From positions 1-6,436 of the forward strand of contig DAIESR010000093.1 in assembly GCA_027346205.1 (NCBI GenBank): a stretch of 6,436 bases of DNA. The letters are read 5' to 3'. Within the stretch, counting starts at the first letter, position 1. The number at the start of each line of letters is the position of its first letter. This stretch comes from Beijerinckiaceae bacterium. GTDB taxonomy: Bacteria; Pseudomonadota; Alphaproteobacteria; Rhizobiales; Beijerinckiaceae. The notes beneath the pieces were generated by a model. That model had not been told where the DNA came from. It searched no databases and saw only the letters and a list, made by a program, of their open reading frames with translations. A program made the position numbers and the translations under genes. Shown here piece after piece: positions 1 through 6,167 of this stretch.

Positions 1-631
1 CGATATGGGCCTCATTTCGGGCGGCCCCGGCGGCGCCTCCTGGTGGGACAAGGTGCCCTCGAAGTTTTCCGGCTGGGGCGCTGAGGAACATGCGGCGGCG
101 GGCTTCCGCTCCGTTCCCAATGCGATCGTGCGCCGTTCTGCCTATATCGCGCCGGGCGTCATTCTCATGCCCTCCTTCGTCAATCTCGGCGCCTATGTCG
201 ATGAAGGCACGATGGTCGACACTTGGGCAACGGTCGGCTCGTGCGCGCAGATCGGCCGCAATGTGCATCTTTCCGGCGGCGTCGGCATTGGCGGCGTGCT
301 CGAACCGTTGCAGGCCAATCCGACGATCATCGAGGACGGCTGTTTCATCGGCGCGCGATCCGAGGTCGTCGAAGGCGTCATCGTCGGCGAGGGCGCGGTG
401 CTGGCGATGGGCACCTTCATTTCTGCCTCGACCAAGATCATCGATCGCGCGACCGGCGTGATCCACACGGGCTATGTCCCACCTTATTCGGTCGTCGTGC
501 CAGGCGCTCTGCCGGGCAAATCTTTGCCCGACGGCTCGCCCGGCCCGTCACTTTATTGCGCCGTCATCGTTAAAACCGTCGATGCGCAGACGCGCAGCAA
601 AACGGCGATCAATGAATTGCTGAGGGATTGA
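1..631 (+). CDS. dapD: 2,3,4,5-tetrahydropyridine-2,6-dicarboxylate N-succinyltransferase (DapD), 5'-truncated by window edge
   Basis: DapD transfers succinyl from succinyl-CoA to tetrahydrodipicolinate in the cytoplasm, the first step of the succinylase branch to diaminopimelate and lysine. About 208 C-terminal residues are visible, against a usual 275-285, so roughly 70 N-terminal residues lie left of the window. The ATG at 5 is internal, because the frame is open back to base 1. Seen directly: a left-handed beta-helix hexapeptide pattern carrying the family hallmarks [20 protein letters not shown] (bases 197-256), [33 protein letters not shown], and the C-terminal SLYCAVIVK...INELLRD. The short insert LPDGSPGP before SLYCAVIVK is, from memory, typical of alphaproteobacterial DapD. 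The stop TGA (629-631) overlaps the ATG of the next gene, which suggests translational coupling. No frameshift or missing block is seen. Identity is close to certain. Confidence 0.97.
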   Translation, partial: DMGLISGGPGGASWWDKVPSKFSGWGAEEHAAAGFRSVPNAIVRRSAYIAPGVILMPSFVNLGAYVDEGTMVDTWATVGSCAQIGRNVHLSGGVGIGGVLEPLQANPTIIEDGCFIGARSEVVEGVIVGEGAVLAMGTFISASTKIIDRATGVIHTGYVPPYSVVVPGALPGKSLPDGSPGPSLYCAVIVKTVDAQTRSKTAINELLRD

Positions 632-1113
632 TGGAGGCAGAACATTCGCGCTTGTTCTTTCTGTTCCGCACCGACGAGGGGCAGATCGACGCCAAGACCT
701 GGTGGGTGAACAGCGCTCTGCTCGTCGCCATTTTCGTCGTTCTCACATTCGGCTGGAGCCTGGTCCAGCCCTACGCGGAACATGATCTCGCGAAAGAGCC
801 GCTCTTCACCTTCTCCATTCTCGCGGCCAATCTCTATCGCCTCGTCTATGGCTTCGCGAGCATATTGCTGCTCATCTGCTTTTATAATCTCAGCGCCAAA
901 CGCTGGCGCGCCGTCGGCCGTCCCGCCGCTCTGGCCGGCCTCCTGCCTTTCGTCACCTGCATCACCTGGGCGCTGCATTGGCTCGAGCCGCGCGTCGGCG
1001 GCGAGGTTCCGCATTTCCTGGTCGTCATCGCCGATATTCTGCTCATCGCGATTCTGGCGTGGAACGTGATCGAACTCGGCGGGCTGCTTGCGGCGTTCCG
1101 GCGGCGAAGCTGA
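631..1113 (+). CDS. DUF805-like four-helix inner-membrane protein of unknown function
   Basis: A 160-residue hydrophobic protein with four predicted membrane helices at about residues 27-46, 66-85, 99-117 and 128-147. A basic loop, SAKRWRAVGRP (88-98), lies between helices 2 and 3. An Arg/Lys-rich loop at this place and the overall size fit the DUF805 family, but similarity is weak and I rely on topology and position. I recall DUF805-type genes after dapD in other Rhizobiales. The ATG at 631 is chosen because it overlaps the dapD stop as TGATG and has a GAGGG ribosome-binding site at 622-626, inside dapD. A TTG one codon upstream is also possible but less likely. The coupling suggests co-expression with dapD, but no biochemical role can be read from the sequence. 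There is no signal peptide and no catalytic motif. Confidence 0.85.
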   Translation: MEAEHSRLFFLFRTDEGQIDAKTWWVNSALLVAIFVVLTFGWSLVQPYAEHDLAKEPLFTFSILAANLYRLVYGFASILLLICFYNLSAKRWRAVGRPAALAGLLPFVTCITWALHWLEPRVGGEVPHFLVVIADILLIAILAWNVIELGGLLAAFRRRS

Positions 1114-1194
1114 TGGACGCAATGTTTCAATAAACGTGGGCTTGCCTTTATACATGACACAATCAGATTGCAGAAAAGGCACGAGGCTATGATG

Positions 1195-1338
1195 CGCGCG
1201 CCCTCTCCCTAAGGGAGAGGGTCGCTGCGAAGCAGCCGGGTGAGGGGTTACAATGCCGCGATCTTGTCAACAATCGTAACCCCTCATCCGGCCGGCTCCG
1301 CCGGCCACCTTCTCCCAATGGGAGAAGGTCGGCGCGCC
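1195..1338. repeat. Two-armed palindromic intergenic repeat (REP/BIME-like)
   Basis: Two similar arms face each other across a 26-nt centre (1251-1276). The left arm (about 1195-1250) has a perfect 10-bp stem, 1201-1210 with 1212-1221, then a 5-bp stem, 1224-1228 with 1232-1236. The right arm (1277-1338) mirrors it with a 7-bp stem, 1290-1296 with 1300-1306, and a 9-bp stem, 1308-1316 with 1320-1328. The arms also pair with each other: TGAGGGGTTA (1241-1250) against TAACCCCTCA (1277-1286), and the outer ends are both GCGCGCC-like. Such paired CCCTCTCCC/GGGAGAGGG units are widespread in Rhizobiales intergenic regions, by recall. It probably acts as a passive repeat, or as an RNA structure or partial terminator between the dapD pair and dapE. 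It occupies most of the gap 1114-1373. Confidence 0.85.
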
Positions 1339-1346
1339 ACACAAAA

Positions 1347-1370
1347 TGCCTCATCTCTAAAATCGAGGCA
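1347..1370 (+). promoter_or_regulatory. Hairpin overlapping the dapE ribosome-binding site
   Basis: TGCCTC (1347-1352) is perfectly complementary to GAGGCA (1365-1370), with a 12-nt loop. The 3' arm contains GAGG (1365-1368), the only good Shine-Dalgarno match for the dapE ATG at 1374, five bases away. If the hairpin forms in the mRNA it would partly cover the ribosome-binding site. The stem is only 6 bp, so regulation is inference. Confidence 0.4.
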
Positions 1371-1373
1371 CGC

Positions 1374-2546
1374 ATGTCTCTTCTCCCCACCAATGCGCTC
1401 GATCTCTGTCGCGCGCTCATCCGCTGCCCTTCCGTTACGCCCGAGGATGCCGGCACGCTTGGCGTGCTCGAAGAGCTTCTGAAGGCGCATGGCTTTGCCA
1501 CGCATCGCGTGAAATTTTCGGAAGCCGGCCAGCCGGATATCGACAATCTCTATGCGCGGATCGGCAGCGGAGCGCCTTTTCTCGTCTTCGCCGGGCATAC
1601 GGATGTCGTGCCGGTCGGCGATCGCGCGGCATGGCGCTTCGATCCGTTCTCGGCAGAGCTTTCAGAAGACATGGTGTGGGGCCGCGGCGCCAGCGACATG
1701 AAAGGCGCGATCGCCGCCTTCACCACTGCCGCGCTCGCCTTCGTCGAAAAACATGGCATGGCGAAAGGCTCGATCGGTTTTCTCATCACCGGCGATGAGG
1801 AAGGCCCCGCCGTTAATGGCACCACCAAGCTGCTCGCCTGGGCAAAGGAAAAGGGCGAGAGATTCGATCATTGCCTTTTAGGCGAGCCGACCAATCCCGA
1901 GGCGCTCGGCGACATGATCAAGACCGGCCGACGCGGCTCGCTCAACGGCACGCTGATCGTCGAAGGCAAGCAGGGCCATGTCGCCTATCCGCAGCGGGCC
2001 GACAATCCGATCCCGCATCTGTTGCGTCTGCTGCAAGCGCTGATCTCACCGCCGCTCGATCAGGGCACGGCGCATTTCGATCCGTCGAATCTCGAAATCG
2101 TGACCGTCGATGTCGGCAATCCAGCAACCAATGTGATCCCGGCCAAGGCGCAGGCGCGTTTCAATGTGCGCTTCAACGATCTCTGGACGCCAGAAAGTCT
2201 TGCCGCCGAGATCGAACGCCGCTGTGCCGATGTCGCCAGCGGCACGCATTACAAATTGATCTTCGAGCCCTGCAATGCGCTGGCCTTCGTGACGGAGCCG
2301 GATCGTTTCACCACGCTCGTTGCCGCTGCGATCGAAAAGCACACTGGCCGCGAGCCAAAGCTCTCGACCACGGGCGGGACATCGGATGCGCGCTTCATCC
2401 GCGCCTATTGTCCCGTCGTCGAATTCGGTCTCGTTGGCGCGACCATGCATATGGTCGATGAAAGAGTGGCGGTCGCCGATATTGAAACCCTGACCGCGAT
2501 CTATGCGGATATTCTCGAAAGCTATTTTGGTACGGCCGAGGCGTGA
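1374..2546 (+). CDS. dapE: Succinyl-diaminopimelate desuccinylase (DapE), M20 zinc peptidase family
   Basis: Hydrolyses N-succinyl-LL-2,6-diaminopimelate to succinate and LL-diaminopimelate in the cytoplasm, for lysine and peptidoglycan. The protein has 390 residues, in the family range (about 375-400). The M20 di-zinc centre is complete: H75 and D77 in FAGHTDVVP, bridging D108 in GASDMKG, general base E142 and ligand E143 in [14 protein letters not shown]171 in LGEPT, and H359 in ATMHMVDE. The motif [11 protein letters not shown] (331-341) and KTGRRGS (183-189) are typical of DapE and separate it from ArgE and carboxypeptidase G2 relatives. The dimerisation lid lies at about 190-300. The ATG at 1374 follows GAGG at 1365-1368. 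The gene lies 260 nt after the DUF805-like gene, across a palindromic repeat, so it may have its own promoter. Its 3' end converges on lptB with 46 nt between them. Confidence 0.98.
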   Translation: MSLLPTNALDLCRALIRCPSVTPEDAGTLGVLEELLKAHGFATHRVKFSEAGQPDIDNLYARIGSGAPFLVFAGHTDVVPVGDRAAWRFDPFSAELSEDMVWGRGASDMKGAIAAFTTAALAFVEKHGMAKGSIGFLITGDEEGPAVNGTTKLLAWAKEKGERFDHCLLGEPTNPEALGDMIKTGRRGSLNGTLIVEGKQGHVAYPQRADNPIPHLLRLLQALISPPLDQGTAHFDPSNLEIVTVDVGNPATNVIPAKAQARFNVRFNDLWTPESLAAEIERRCADVASGTHYKLIFEPCNALAFVTEPDRFTTLVAAAIEKHTGREPKLSTTGGTSDARFIRAYCPVVEFGLVGATMHMVDERVAVADIETLTAIYADILESYFGTAEA

Positions 2547-2592
2547 TACCGGCCATGACGACCGCGTGACAAATGCAGGCTGGCGTTAAACA

Positions 2593-3588
2593 CTACAGCC
2601 GGAAATCCGCGCCGAGATAGAGGCGGCGGACATCGGGATTATCGACGATCTCGTCCGGTGTGCCTTCGGTCAGCAATTGGCCGGAATGGATGATATAGGC
2701 ACGATCGACGAGGCCCAATGTTTCGCGCACATTATGATCGGTGATGAGCACACCGATCCCGCGCTCCTTCAAATGATGCACGAGATCCTGAATATCGGCG
2801 ACGGCCAGAGGATCGACGCCGGCGAATGGCTCGTCGAGCAGCATGAAGGACGGGTGTCCGGCGAGCGCACGGGCGATTTCAAGGCGCCGCCTTTCGCCGC
2901 CCGATAATGCGATCGCCATCGATTTCCGCAACTGCATGATGTTGAACTCTTCGAGCAGCGCTTCGAGTTCTTCCGCGCGCTTACGCCTGTCGTGCTGCGT
3001 GATTTCCAAAACGGCGCGAATATTGTCCTCGACGCTGAGACCGCGGAAAATCGACGGCTCCTGCGGGAGATAGCCTATACCGAGCCGCGCGCGCCGATAC
3101 ATGGGCAGGCTCGTCACGTCATAATCATCGAGCGTGATCGTGCCCCCGTCCGGTCTGACGAGGCCAGTGATCATGTAAAAAAGCGTGGTCTTGCCGGCAC
3201 CATTGGGTCCGAGCAAAGCGACTGCCTCGCCACGGCGGACCATGAGGCTGACCTCCTTGATGACCTCACGCCCCTTATAGGTCTTGCGCAGCGCACTGGC
3301 GACGAGCCAACCCTCGCCGCCCGGCGCGCGATGCACGGTCCCCGTTTCCGGCTCGGGCAATCGAGATGCTGGCTCCGCCGTGTCGTCCCCAGGTGCGAGA
3401 TCACCTGCGACCCAATTCTCCTCGATCTCGAACTCCATATGCCCTTCGACAATATGCCAATCGCTTTGGACCTGTGCCAAGCGCTTCTTGCGCCCGCGCG
3501 AAAATACCGCGCGCAGCCATGCGAACACGCCGCCGCGATCAGGCGCGACAGAATTCGCCGTGGGGAAGTCGTCGGAATTGCCGTGCAA
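2593..3588 (-). CDS. lptB: LPS export ABC transporter ATP-binding protein LptB, with ~93-residue N-terminal extension
   Basis: The cytoplasmic ATPase of LptB2FGC, which powers extraction of lipopolysaccharide from the inner membrane. As called it has 331 residues; E. coli LptB has 241. The ABC domain begins near residue 94. It has Walker A GPNGAGKTT (127-135), Q-loop Q176 in YLPQEPSIFRGLSVEDN, signature LSGGERRR (228-235), Walker B FMLLDEPFAG (248-257) and H-loop H285 in TDHNVRET. The C-terminus DNPDVRRLYLGADFRL is typical of LptB and separates it from LivG/LivF relatives. The N-terminal extension has a basic, possibly amphipathic stretch (21-40) followed by an acidic one (51-75). The start is uncertain. 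No ATG or GTG lies upstream in frame; TTG at 3588 gives the longest form, GTG at 3528 is possible, and ATG at 3438 has GAAGGG just before it. It lies 23 nt after lptA. The TAG stop is at 2595-2593. Confidence 0.96.
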   Translation of the reverse strand: MHGNSDDFPTANSVAPDRGGVFAWLRAVFSRGRKKRLAQVQSDWHIVEGHMEFEIEENWVAGDLAPGDDTAEPASRLPEPETGTVHRAPGGEGWLVASALRKTYKGREVIKEVSLMVRRGEAVALLGPNGAGKTTLFYMITGLVRPDGGTITLDDYDVTSLPMYRRARLGIGYLPQEPSIFRGLSVEDNIRAVLEITQHDRRKRAEELEALLEEFNIMQLRKSMAIALSGGERRRLEIARALAGHPSFMLLDEPFAGVDPLAVADIQDLVHHLKERGIGVLITDHNVRETLGLVDRAYIIHSGQLLTEGTPDEIVDNPDVRRLYLGADFRL

Positions 3589-3611
3589 ACGAATGCTCTT
3601 CGAATTCAGAG

Positions 3612-4253
3612 TCAGCGGGTCGTCGGCAATGATTTGCCCACGGCCCTGGCCGAAGTCTTCGAATTGTCCTCATCAGTGTTGTTGGGCTGGAACATGCTAC
3701 GGACATGACCGGTGACGACAGCCTGTCCGGTTGTCGTATCATAAACGAGATGATCGCCCTTGGTCACGTTCGGACCTTGGCTCAAAGTCACATTGCCGTT
3801 GAGATAGATCTTGTTTGCGATTCTTTCGTAGATTCCGGAATCGCCCGTGGCGATCTGGTCCTTGGCGATGATCGTGACGGGGCCAGACGCCTCCATCCGT
3901 CGAACTTGGCTCGTGGTGGAGGGCGGCCCGTTCAAACTACTCCCTGCCTTTGGCGTCAGGAAAACCACGAGCATGGGCGCCTTGAGCGTCGTGTCGCCGC
4001 GAACCGCCACGACATGACCCCTATAGACGAGCTTTTGCTCCTTATCGAAATAATCGAGCTTGGCCGCCTCTATATTGATCGGGTCCTTATTGCCGTTCCG
4101 CGCAGCCGTCGACCTAATATGCACCGGCTTGGAATGTACGACATCGGCCTGCGCGGCCACGACCCGCCCGGGACCAAGGCCAAAACACGCTATGCCGCAA
4201 CCAATGACAATCGGCAGCCAATAGGGTCTGCGCGCGCCCCTATGCCGCCTCAT
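3612..4253 (-). CDS. lptA: Lipopolysaccharide transport periplasmic protein LptA
   Basis: LptA bridges the periplasm between LptC and LptD and carries lipopolysaccharide along a beta-jellyroll groove. The 213-residue product has a basic N-terminus, a hydrophobic segment (about 11-29) and a likely signal peptidase I site after VVAAQA (residue 36). The OstA/LptA fold follows at about 58-186, with the recurring strand pattern LVYRGHVVAVRGDTTLKAP, MEASGPVTIIAKDQIATGDSG and IYLNGNVTLSQGPNVTKGD. The polar tail (190-213) lies outside the fold. The ATG at 4253 overlaps the lptC stop as ATGA, with GGAGG at 4265-4261 seven bases upstream, which supports this start and translational coupling. Its place between lptC and lptB makes the assignment firm. 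The length is slightly above the E. coli protein (185). Confidence 0.95.
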   Translation of the reverse strand: MRRHRGARRPYWLPIVIGCGIACFGLGPGRVVAAQADVVHSKPVHIRSTAARNGNKDPINIEAAKLDYFDKEQKLVYRGHVVAVRGDTTLKAPMLVVFLTPKAGSSLNGPPSTTSQVRRMEASGPVTIIAKDQIATGDSGIYERIANKIYLNGNVTLSQGPNVTKGDHLVYDTTTGQAVVTGHVRSMFQPNNTDEDNSKTSARAVGKSLPTTR

Positions 4254-4966
4254 TTGGCGGCCTCCGCCTGACCGGCGCCGCTTTCGCCATCATCGACGTC
4301 GATCGACGAGTCGACCACGGATCGGACATTGCCCTCAAAGGAAATCTTGTGACCGCCGTCGGCAATCTCCATGCCATCAGCAGCGATGCGACCGCCATGC
4401 AAAAGCACCACGACCGGCGTCTTACTGACAAACACATTCGATTTGATGTCCACCGAGGCACTCGGCATGCGCATATCATAGCCGCTATCGTTGATGATCC
4501 GAACATGGCCTTTGAGCCAGATCATTTCCTTGCTTGCGTCATAAGTACCTGTTTGCGCGATGATCTTCGTTGTGCTCGAATCATCCATGCCGATTTTGGC
4601 ATCGACGCCAAAAAGCTCGACCACATTCGGCTTCAAGAGATCTTGCACACCGGAGACGCCCTTGAGCTCGAAGGGCTGGCCGCCGGGCCGCATACCAGAC
4701 ATTTTCGGCGCTGCCATCGTGACACGTGAGCCCTGAAGGCCGACATGGCCGACCCAAATATGGCCCGGCAGGCGTTTGAAGGGATCGAATAGGCCTATGA
4801 CCGCGACCGAGACAATCGCGAGGCCAGACACCACGACGATCGCCAGACGGACATGACGCACCAGAAGAGAATGCAGCCGGGCACGGCGAATAGCCTTGCC
4901 CGGATCGACCGTCATCAGATCGAGCCGTCGCCTCGAAGCTTCCGTGCCGCGTGCCAAATCGGTCAT
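4250..4966 (-). CDS. lptC: LPS export ABC transporter bitopic inner-membrane protein LptC
   Basis: LptC is the single-span inner-membrane subunit that receives lipopolysaccharide from LptFG and passes it to LptA. The 238-residue product has a basic cytoplasmic N-terminus (1-40), one membrane helix (about 41-60, LAIVVVSGLAIVSVAVIGLF), then a periplasmic LptC/OstA-type beta domain (about 70-217) containing LKGVSGVQDLLKPNVVELFGV, IAQTGTYDASKEMIWLKGHV and HKISFEGNVRS. It is longer than E. coli LptC (191), from the longer cytoplasmic N-terminus and an acidic/Ala-rich C-terminal tail (220-238). Sequence conservation in LptC is low, so the call rests on topology, these patterns and the lptC-lptA-lptB order. 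The start ATG at 4966 has a weak GAGAG site at 4974-4970. The stop overlaps the lptA start by four bases. No strong promoter was seen in the 261 nt upstream, so read-through from nrnC is possible. Confidence 0.92.
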   Translation of the reverse strand: MTDLARGTEASRRRLDLMTVDPGKAIRRARLHSLLVRHVRLAIVVVSGLAIVSVAVIGLFDPFKRLPGHIWVGHVGLQGSRVTMAAPKMSGMRPGGQPFELKGVSGVQDLLKPNVVELFGVDAKIGMDDSSTTKIIAQTGTYDASKEMIWLKGHVRIINDSGYDMRMPSASVDIKSNVFVSKTPVVVLLHGGRIAADGMEIADGGHKISFEGNVRSVVDSSIDVDDGESGAGQAEAAK

Positions 4967-4983
4967 TCGCTCTCATCTTTGAA

Positions 4984-5048
4984 GCATGATCCAGAAACCT
5001 GGACTCCGCTTCGCTCCCGAAGAACATGCCCGAATCTGAAGGATTCAG
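4984..5048. repeat. Palindromic intergenic element upstream of lptC
   Basis: The element is bounded by GCATGATC (4984-4991) and GAACATGC (5022-5029), whose reverse complement GCATGTTC matches the first in 7 of 8 positions. A second small palindrome, GAATC/GATTC (5032-5036 with 5042-5046), overlaps an alternative CTGAA/TTCAG stem (5036-5040 with 5044-5048). The GCATGATC...GATCATGC outer pattern resembles a repeated palindromic element common between genes in Rhizobiales (by recall). It lies 17 nt before the lptC start, so it would be part of the lptC leader if transcription starts upstream. Confidence 0.45.
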
Positions 5049-5181
5049 CCTATCCCACCCAAAACATGCATGCCGCCGGAAAAAGGCCCCGGCAAGACCT
5101 CCGCCACGCCGCGCATGGCAAAGCCGCGCCTCTATTCTCTTTGCCTTGAACGCTGGTGCCAATGGAAGTGGAGCGCTGCCC

Positions 5182-5201
5182 GGTTCACCGATAAGTGAAC
5201 C
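5182..5201. repeat. Perfect 7-bp inverted repeat just downstream of nrnC
   Basis: GGTTCAC (5182-5188) and GTGAACC (5195-5201) are perfect inverted repeats around a 6-nt loop. The element begins 26 nt after the nrnC stop codon. On the minus strand it is followed by GGGCAGCGC, with no run of T, so it is not a standard intrinsic terminator. It could be an mRNA 3'-end stabilising hairpin or a protein-binding operator. The rest of the 4967-5227 gap shows only the element at 4984-5048 and no open frame with a good start. Confidence 0.5.
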
Positions 5202-5227
5202 AAACGGTACCTTTGAGGGCCACTATA

Positions 5228-5857
5228 TCATTCGTGAGAAAAAATGTCCGCATCCTGCCAGCCGAGAAGGTCGAGCTTGGCGCGGGTCGGCAAAAATTGA
5301 AAGCAGGCGGCGGCGAATTCGCTACGGCCCTCACGGGCGAGCATCGCGTCGAGCTTGCTCCGCAAGGCATGCAGATAAAGCACGTCCGAAGCGGCATAGG
5401 CGATCTGCGCATCCGACAGCGTTTCCGCCGCCCAATCGGAGGATTGCTGCTGTTTCGACAGATCGACGCCGAGCAGCTCGCGTGTGACATCCTTGAGGCC
5501 GTGCCGGTCCGTATAGGTGCGCACGAGCTTCGAGGCGATCTTGGTGCAAAAGATCGGCGCCGTCATAACCCCGAAAGCGGCATAGAGCACGGCAATATCG
5601 AAGCGCGCGAAATGAAACAGTTTCGTCACGTCCGGCGCGGCGAGCAGCCGCTCGAGATTGGGCGCATGTTTCTGGCCGGCGGCGATCTGCACGAGATGCG
5701 CATTGCCGTCGCCGCTCGACAATTGTACGAGGCAGAGCCGGTCGCGACGCGGTATCAGGCCCAAAGTCTCCGTATCGATCGCGACACTGTCGCCGAAGTC
5801 GATGCCCTCTGGCAGATCGCCCTTGTGGAGGCTGATCGTCGGCGGGCTGGTCGTCAT
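5228..5857 (-). CDS. nrnC: NrnC-type DEDDy 3'-5' exoribonuclease (often annotated ribonuclease D)
   Basis: A 209-residue single-domain DEDDy exonuclease. Catalytic residues are visible: D28 and E30 in AIDTETLGL, D87 in HFARFD, and Y154 and D158 in YAASDVLYL. The HRDC domains that make classical RNase D about 370-390 residues long are absent. The conserved blocks RDRLCLVQLSSGDG, FCTKIASKLVRTYTDRHGLK, LSKQQQSSDWAAETLS and CFQFLP...LDLLGW match what I recall of Bartonella and Agrobacterium NrnC. NrnC degrades very short oligoribonucleotides, especially dinucleotides, and replaces Orn in many alphaproteobacteria. It finishes RNA turnover and pGpG removal in the cytoplasm. The ATG at 5857 is the first in frame with full family length; the AAGGCG upstream is a modest ribosome-binding site. 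It lies on the same strand as tRNA-Leu (upstream) and lptCAB (downstream). Confidence 0.93.
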   Translation of the reverse strand: MTTSPPTISLHKGDLPEGIDFGDSVAIDTETLGLIPRRDRLCLVQLSSGDGNAHLVQIAAGQKHAPNLERLLAAPDVTKLFHFARFDIAVLYAAFGVMTAPIFCTKIASKLVRTYTDRHGLKDVTRELLGVDLSKQQQSSDWAAETLSDAQIAYAASDVLYLHALRSKLDAMLAREGRSEFAAACFQFLPTRAKLDLLGWQDADIFSHE

Positions 5858-5896
5858 CGGGCTGCGCCTTGGCGTTACGGAGAAAAGCTATGTTCG

Positions 5897-5920
5897 CCGG
5901 GTAACATCCCGGACCCGGCC
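5897..5920. repeat. Perfect 7-bp inverted repeat in the tRNA-Leu/nrnC gap
   Basis: GCCGGGT (5897-5903) pairs perfectly with ACCCGGC (5914-5920) across a 10-nt loop. It lies about 40 nt before the nrnC start, so it is a possible leader hairpin or a weak end point for the tRNA transcript. On the minus strand a short TTTT occurs only several bases after the stem, which is poor for an intrinsic terminator. Nothing else identifiable is in 5858-6071. Confidence 0.35.
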
Positions 5921-6071
5921 GCGCAAGGGGATCGCTGATCAAGCGCTTTGGATATGTCCAATGTGCCGAAGATCCCATTCCCCATGAACGGGGCGGGCTC
6001 GAGGTAAAAATCTATGGCAAGCATTCGGCGCCAGCATTCTCCCGCGCGGAGCAGCCAGCGATTTTCCGAAA

Positions 6072-6156
6072 TGGTGCCCTGGAGAGGACTCGAACCTCCA
6101 CGGCTTTCACCACTGGTACCTGAAACCAGCGCGTCTACCAATTCCGCCACCAGGGC
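6072..6156 (-). tRNA. tRNA-Leu, anticodon CAG
   Basis: An 85-nt type II tRNA with the 3' CCA encoded (6074-6072). The acceptor stem GCCCTGG (6156-6150) pairs with CCAGGGC (6082-6076), and the discriminator base is A. The anticodon stem CTGGT/ACCAG flanks the loop TTCAGGT, giving anticodon CAG (6122-6120), which reads CUG leucine codons. A variable arm (GGT-GAAA-GCC) longer than in class I tRNAs and a T-loop TTCGAGT with a 5-bp stem (one G-U) are present. The sequence is complete with no mismatch in the acceptor stem. Confidence 0.98.
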
Positions 6157-6167
6157 TAAGGCGGTCA

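Noticed and set aside
553..1182. Minus-strand open frame of 209 codons opposite the DUF805-like gene.
   Set aside because: Charged, low-complexity antisense of a GC-rich membrane gene; it has no recognisable domain, and the plus-strand frame has coupling, a ribosome-binding site and clear helices.
1125..1193. Possible dapE promoter boxes: TATACA (1149-1154) and TATGAT (1188-1193).
   Set aside because: Neither has a convincing -35 box at 16-18 nt (TTTCAA at 1125 matches only half), so I do not list a promoter.
1201..1328. Clustered hairpins considered as a CRISPR array.
   Set aside because: The units are mirrored palindromes, not direct repeats with regular spacers, and no cas genes are present.
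1187..1598. Minus-strand open frames over the palindromic repeat and dapE start.
   Set aside because: They run through the inverted repeat and the antisense of dapE, with no domain signal.
2992..3708. Plus-strand open frame of 238 codons opposite lptB and the end of lptA.
   Set aside because: It is the shadow of lptB, whose ABC motifs are complete on the minus strand.
5228..5857. Full-length RNase D (rnd) considered for the exonuclease gene, possibly truncated.
   Set aside because: The frame has natural start and stop codons and family-typical NrnC ends; HRDC absence is the normal NrnC form, not a truncation.
5897..5920. Hairpin considered as an intrinsic terminator for tRNA-Leu.
   Set aside because: There is no T-run directly after the stem on the minus strand; kept only as an inverted repeat.
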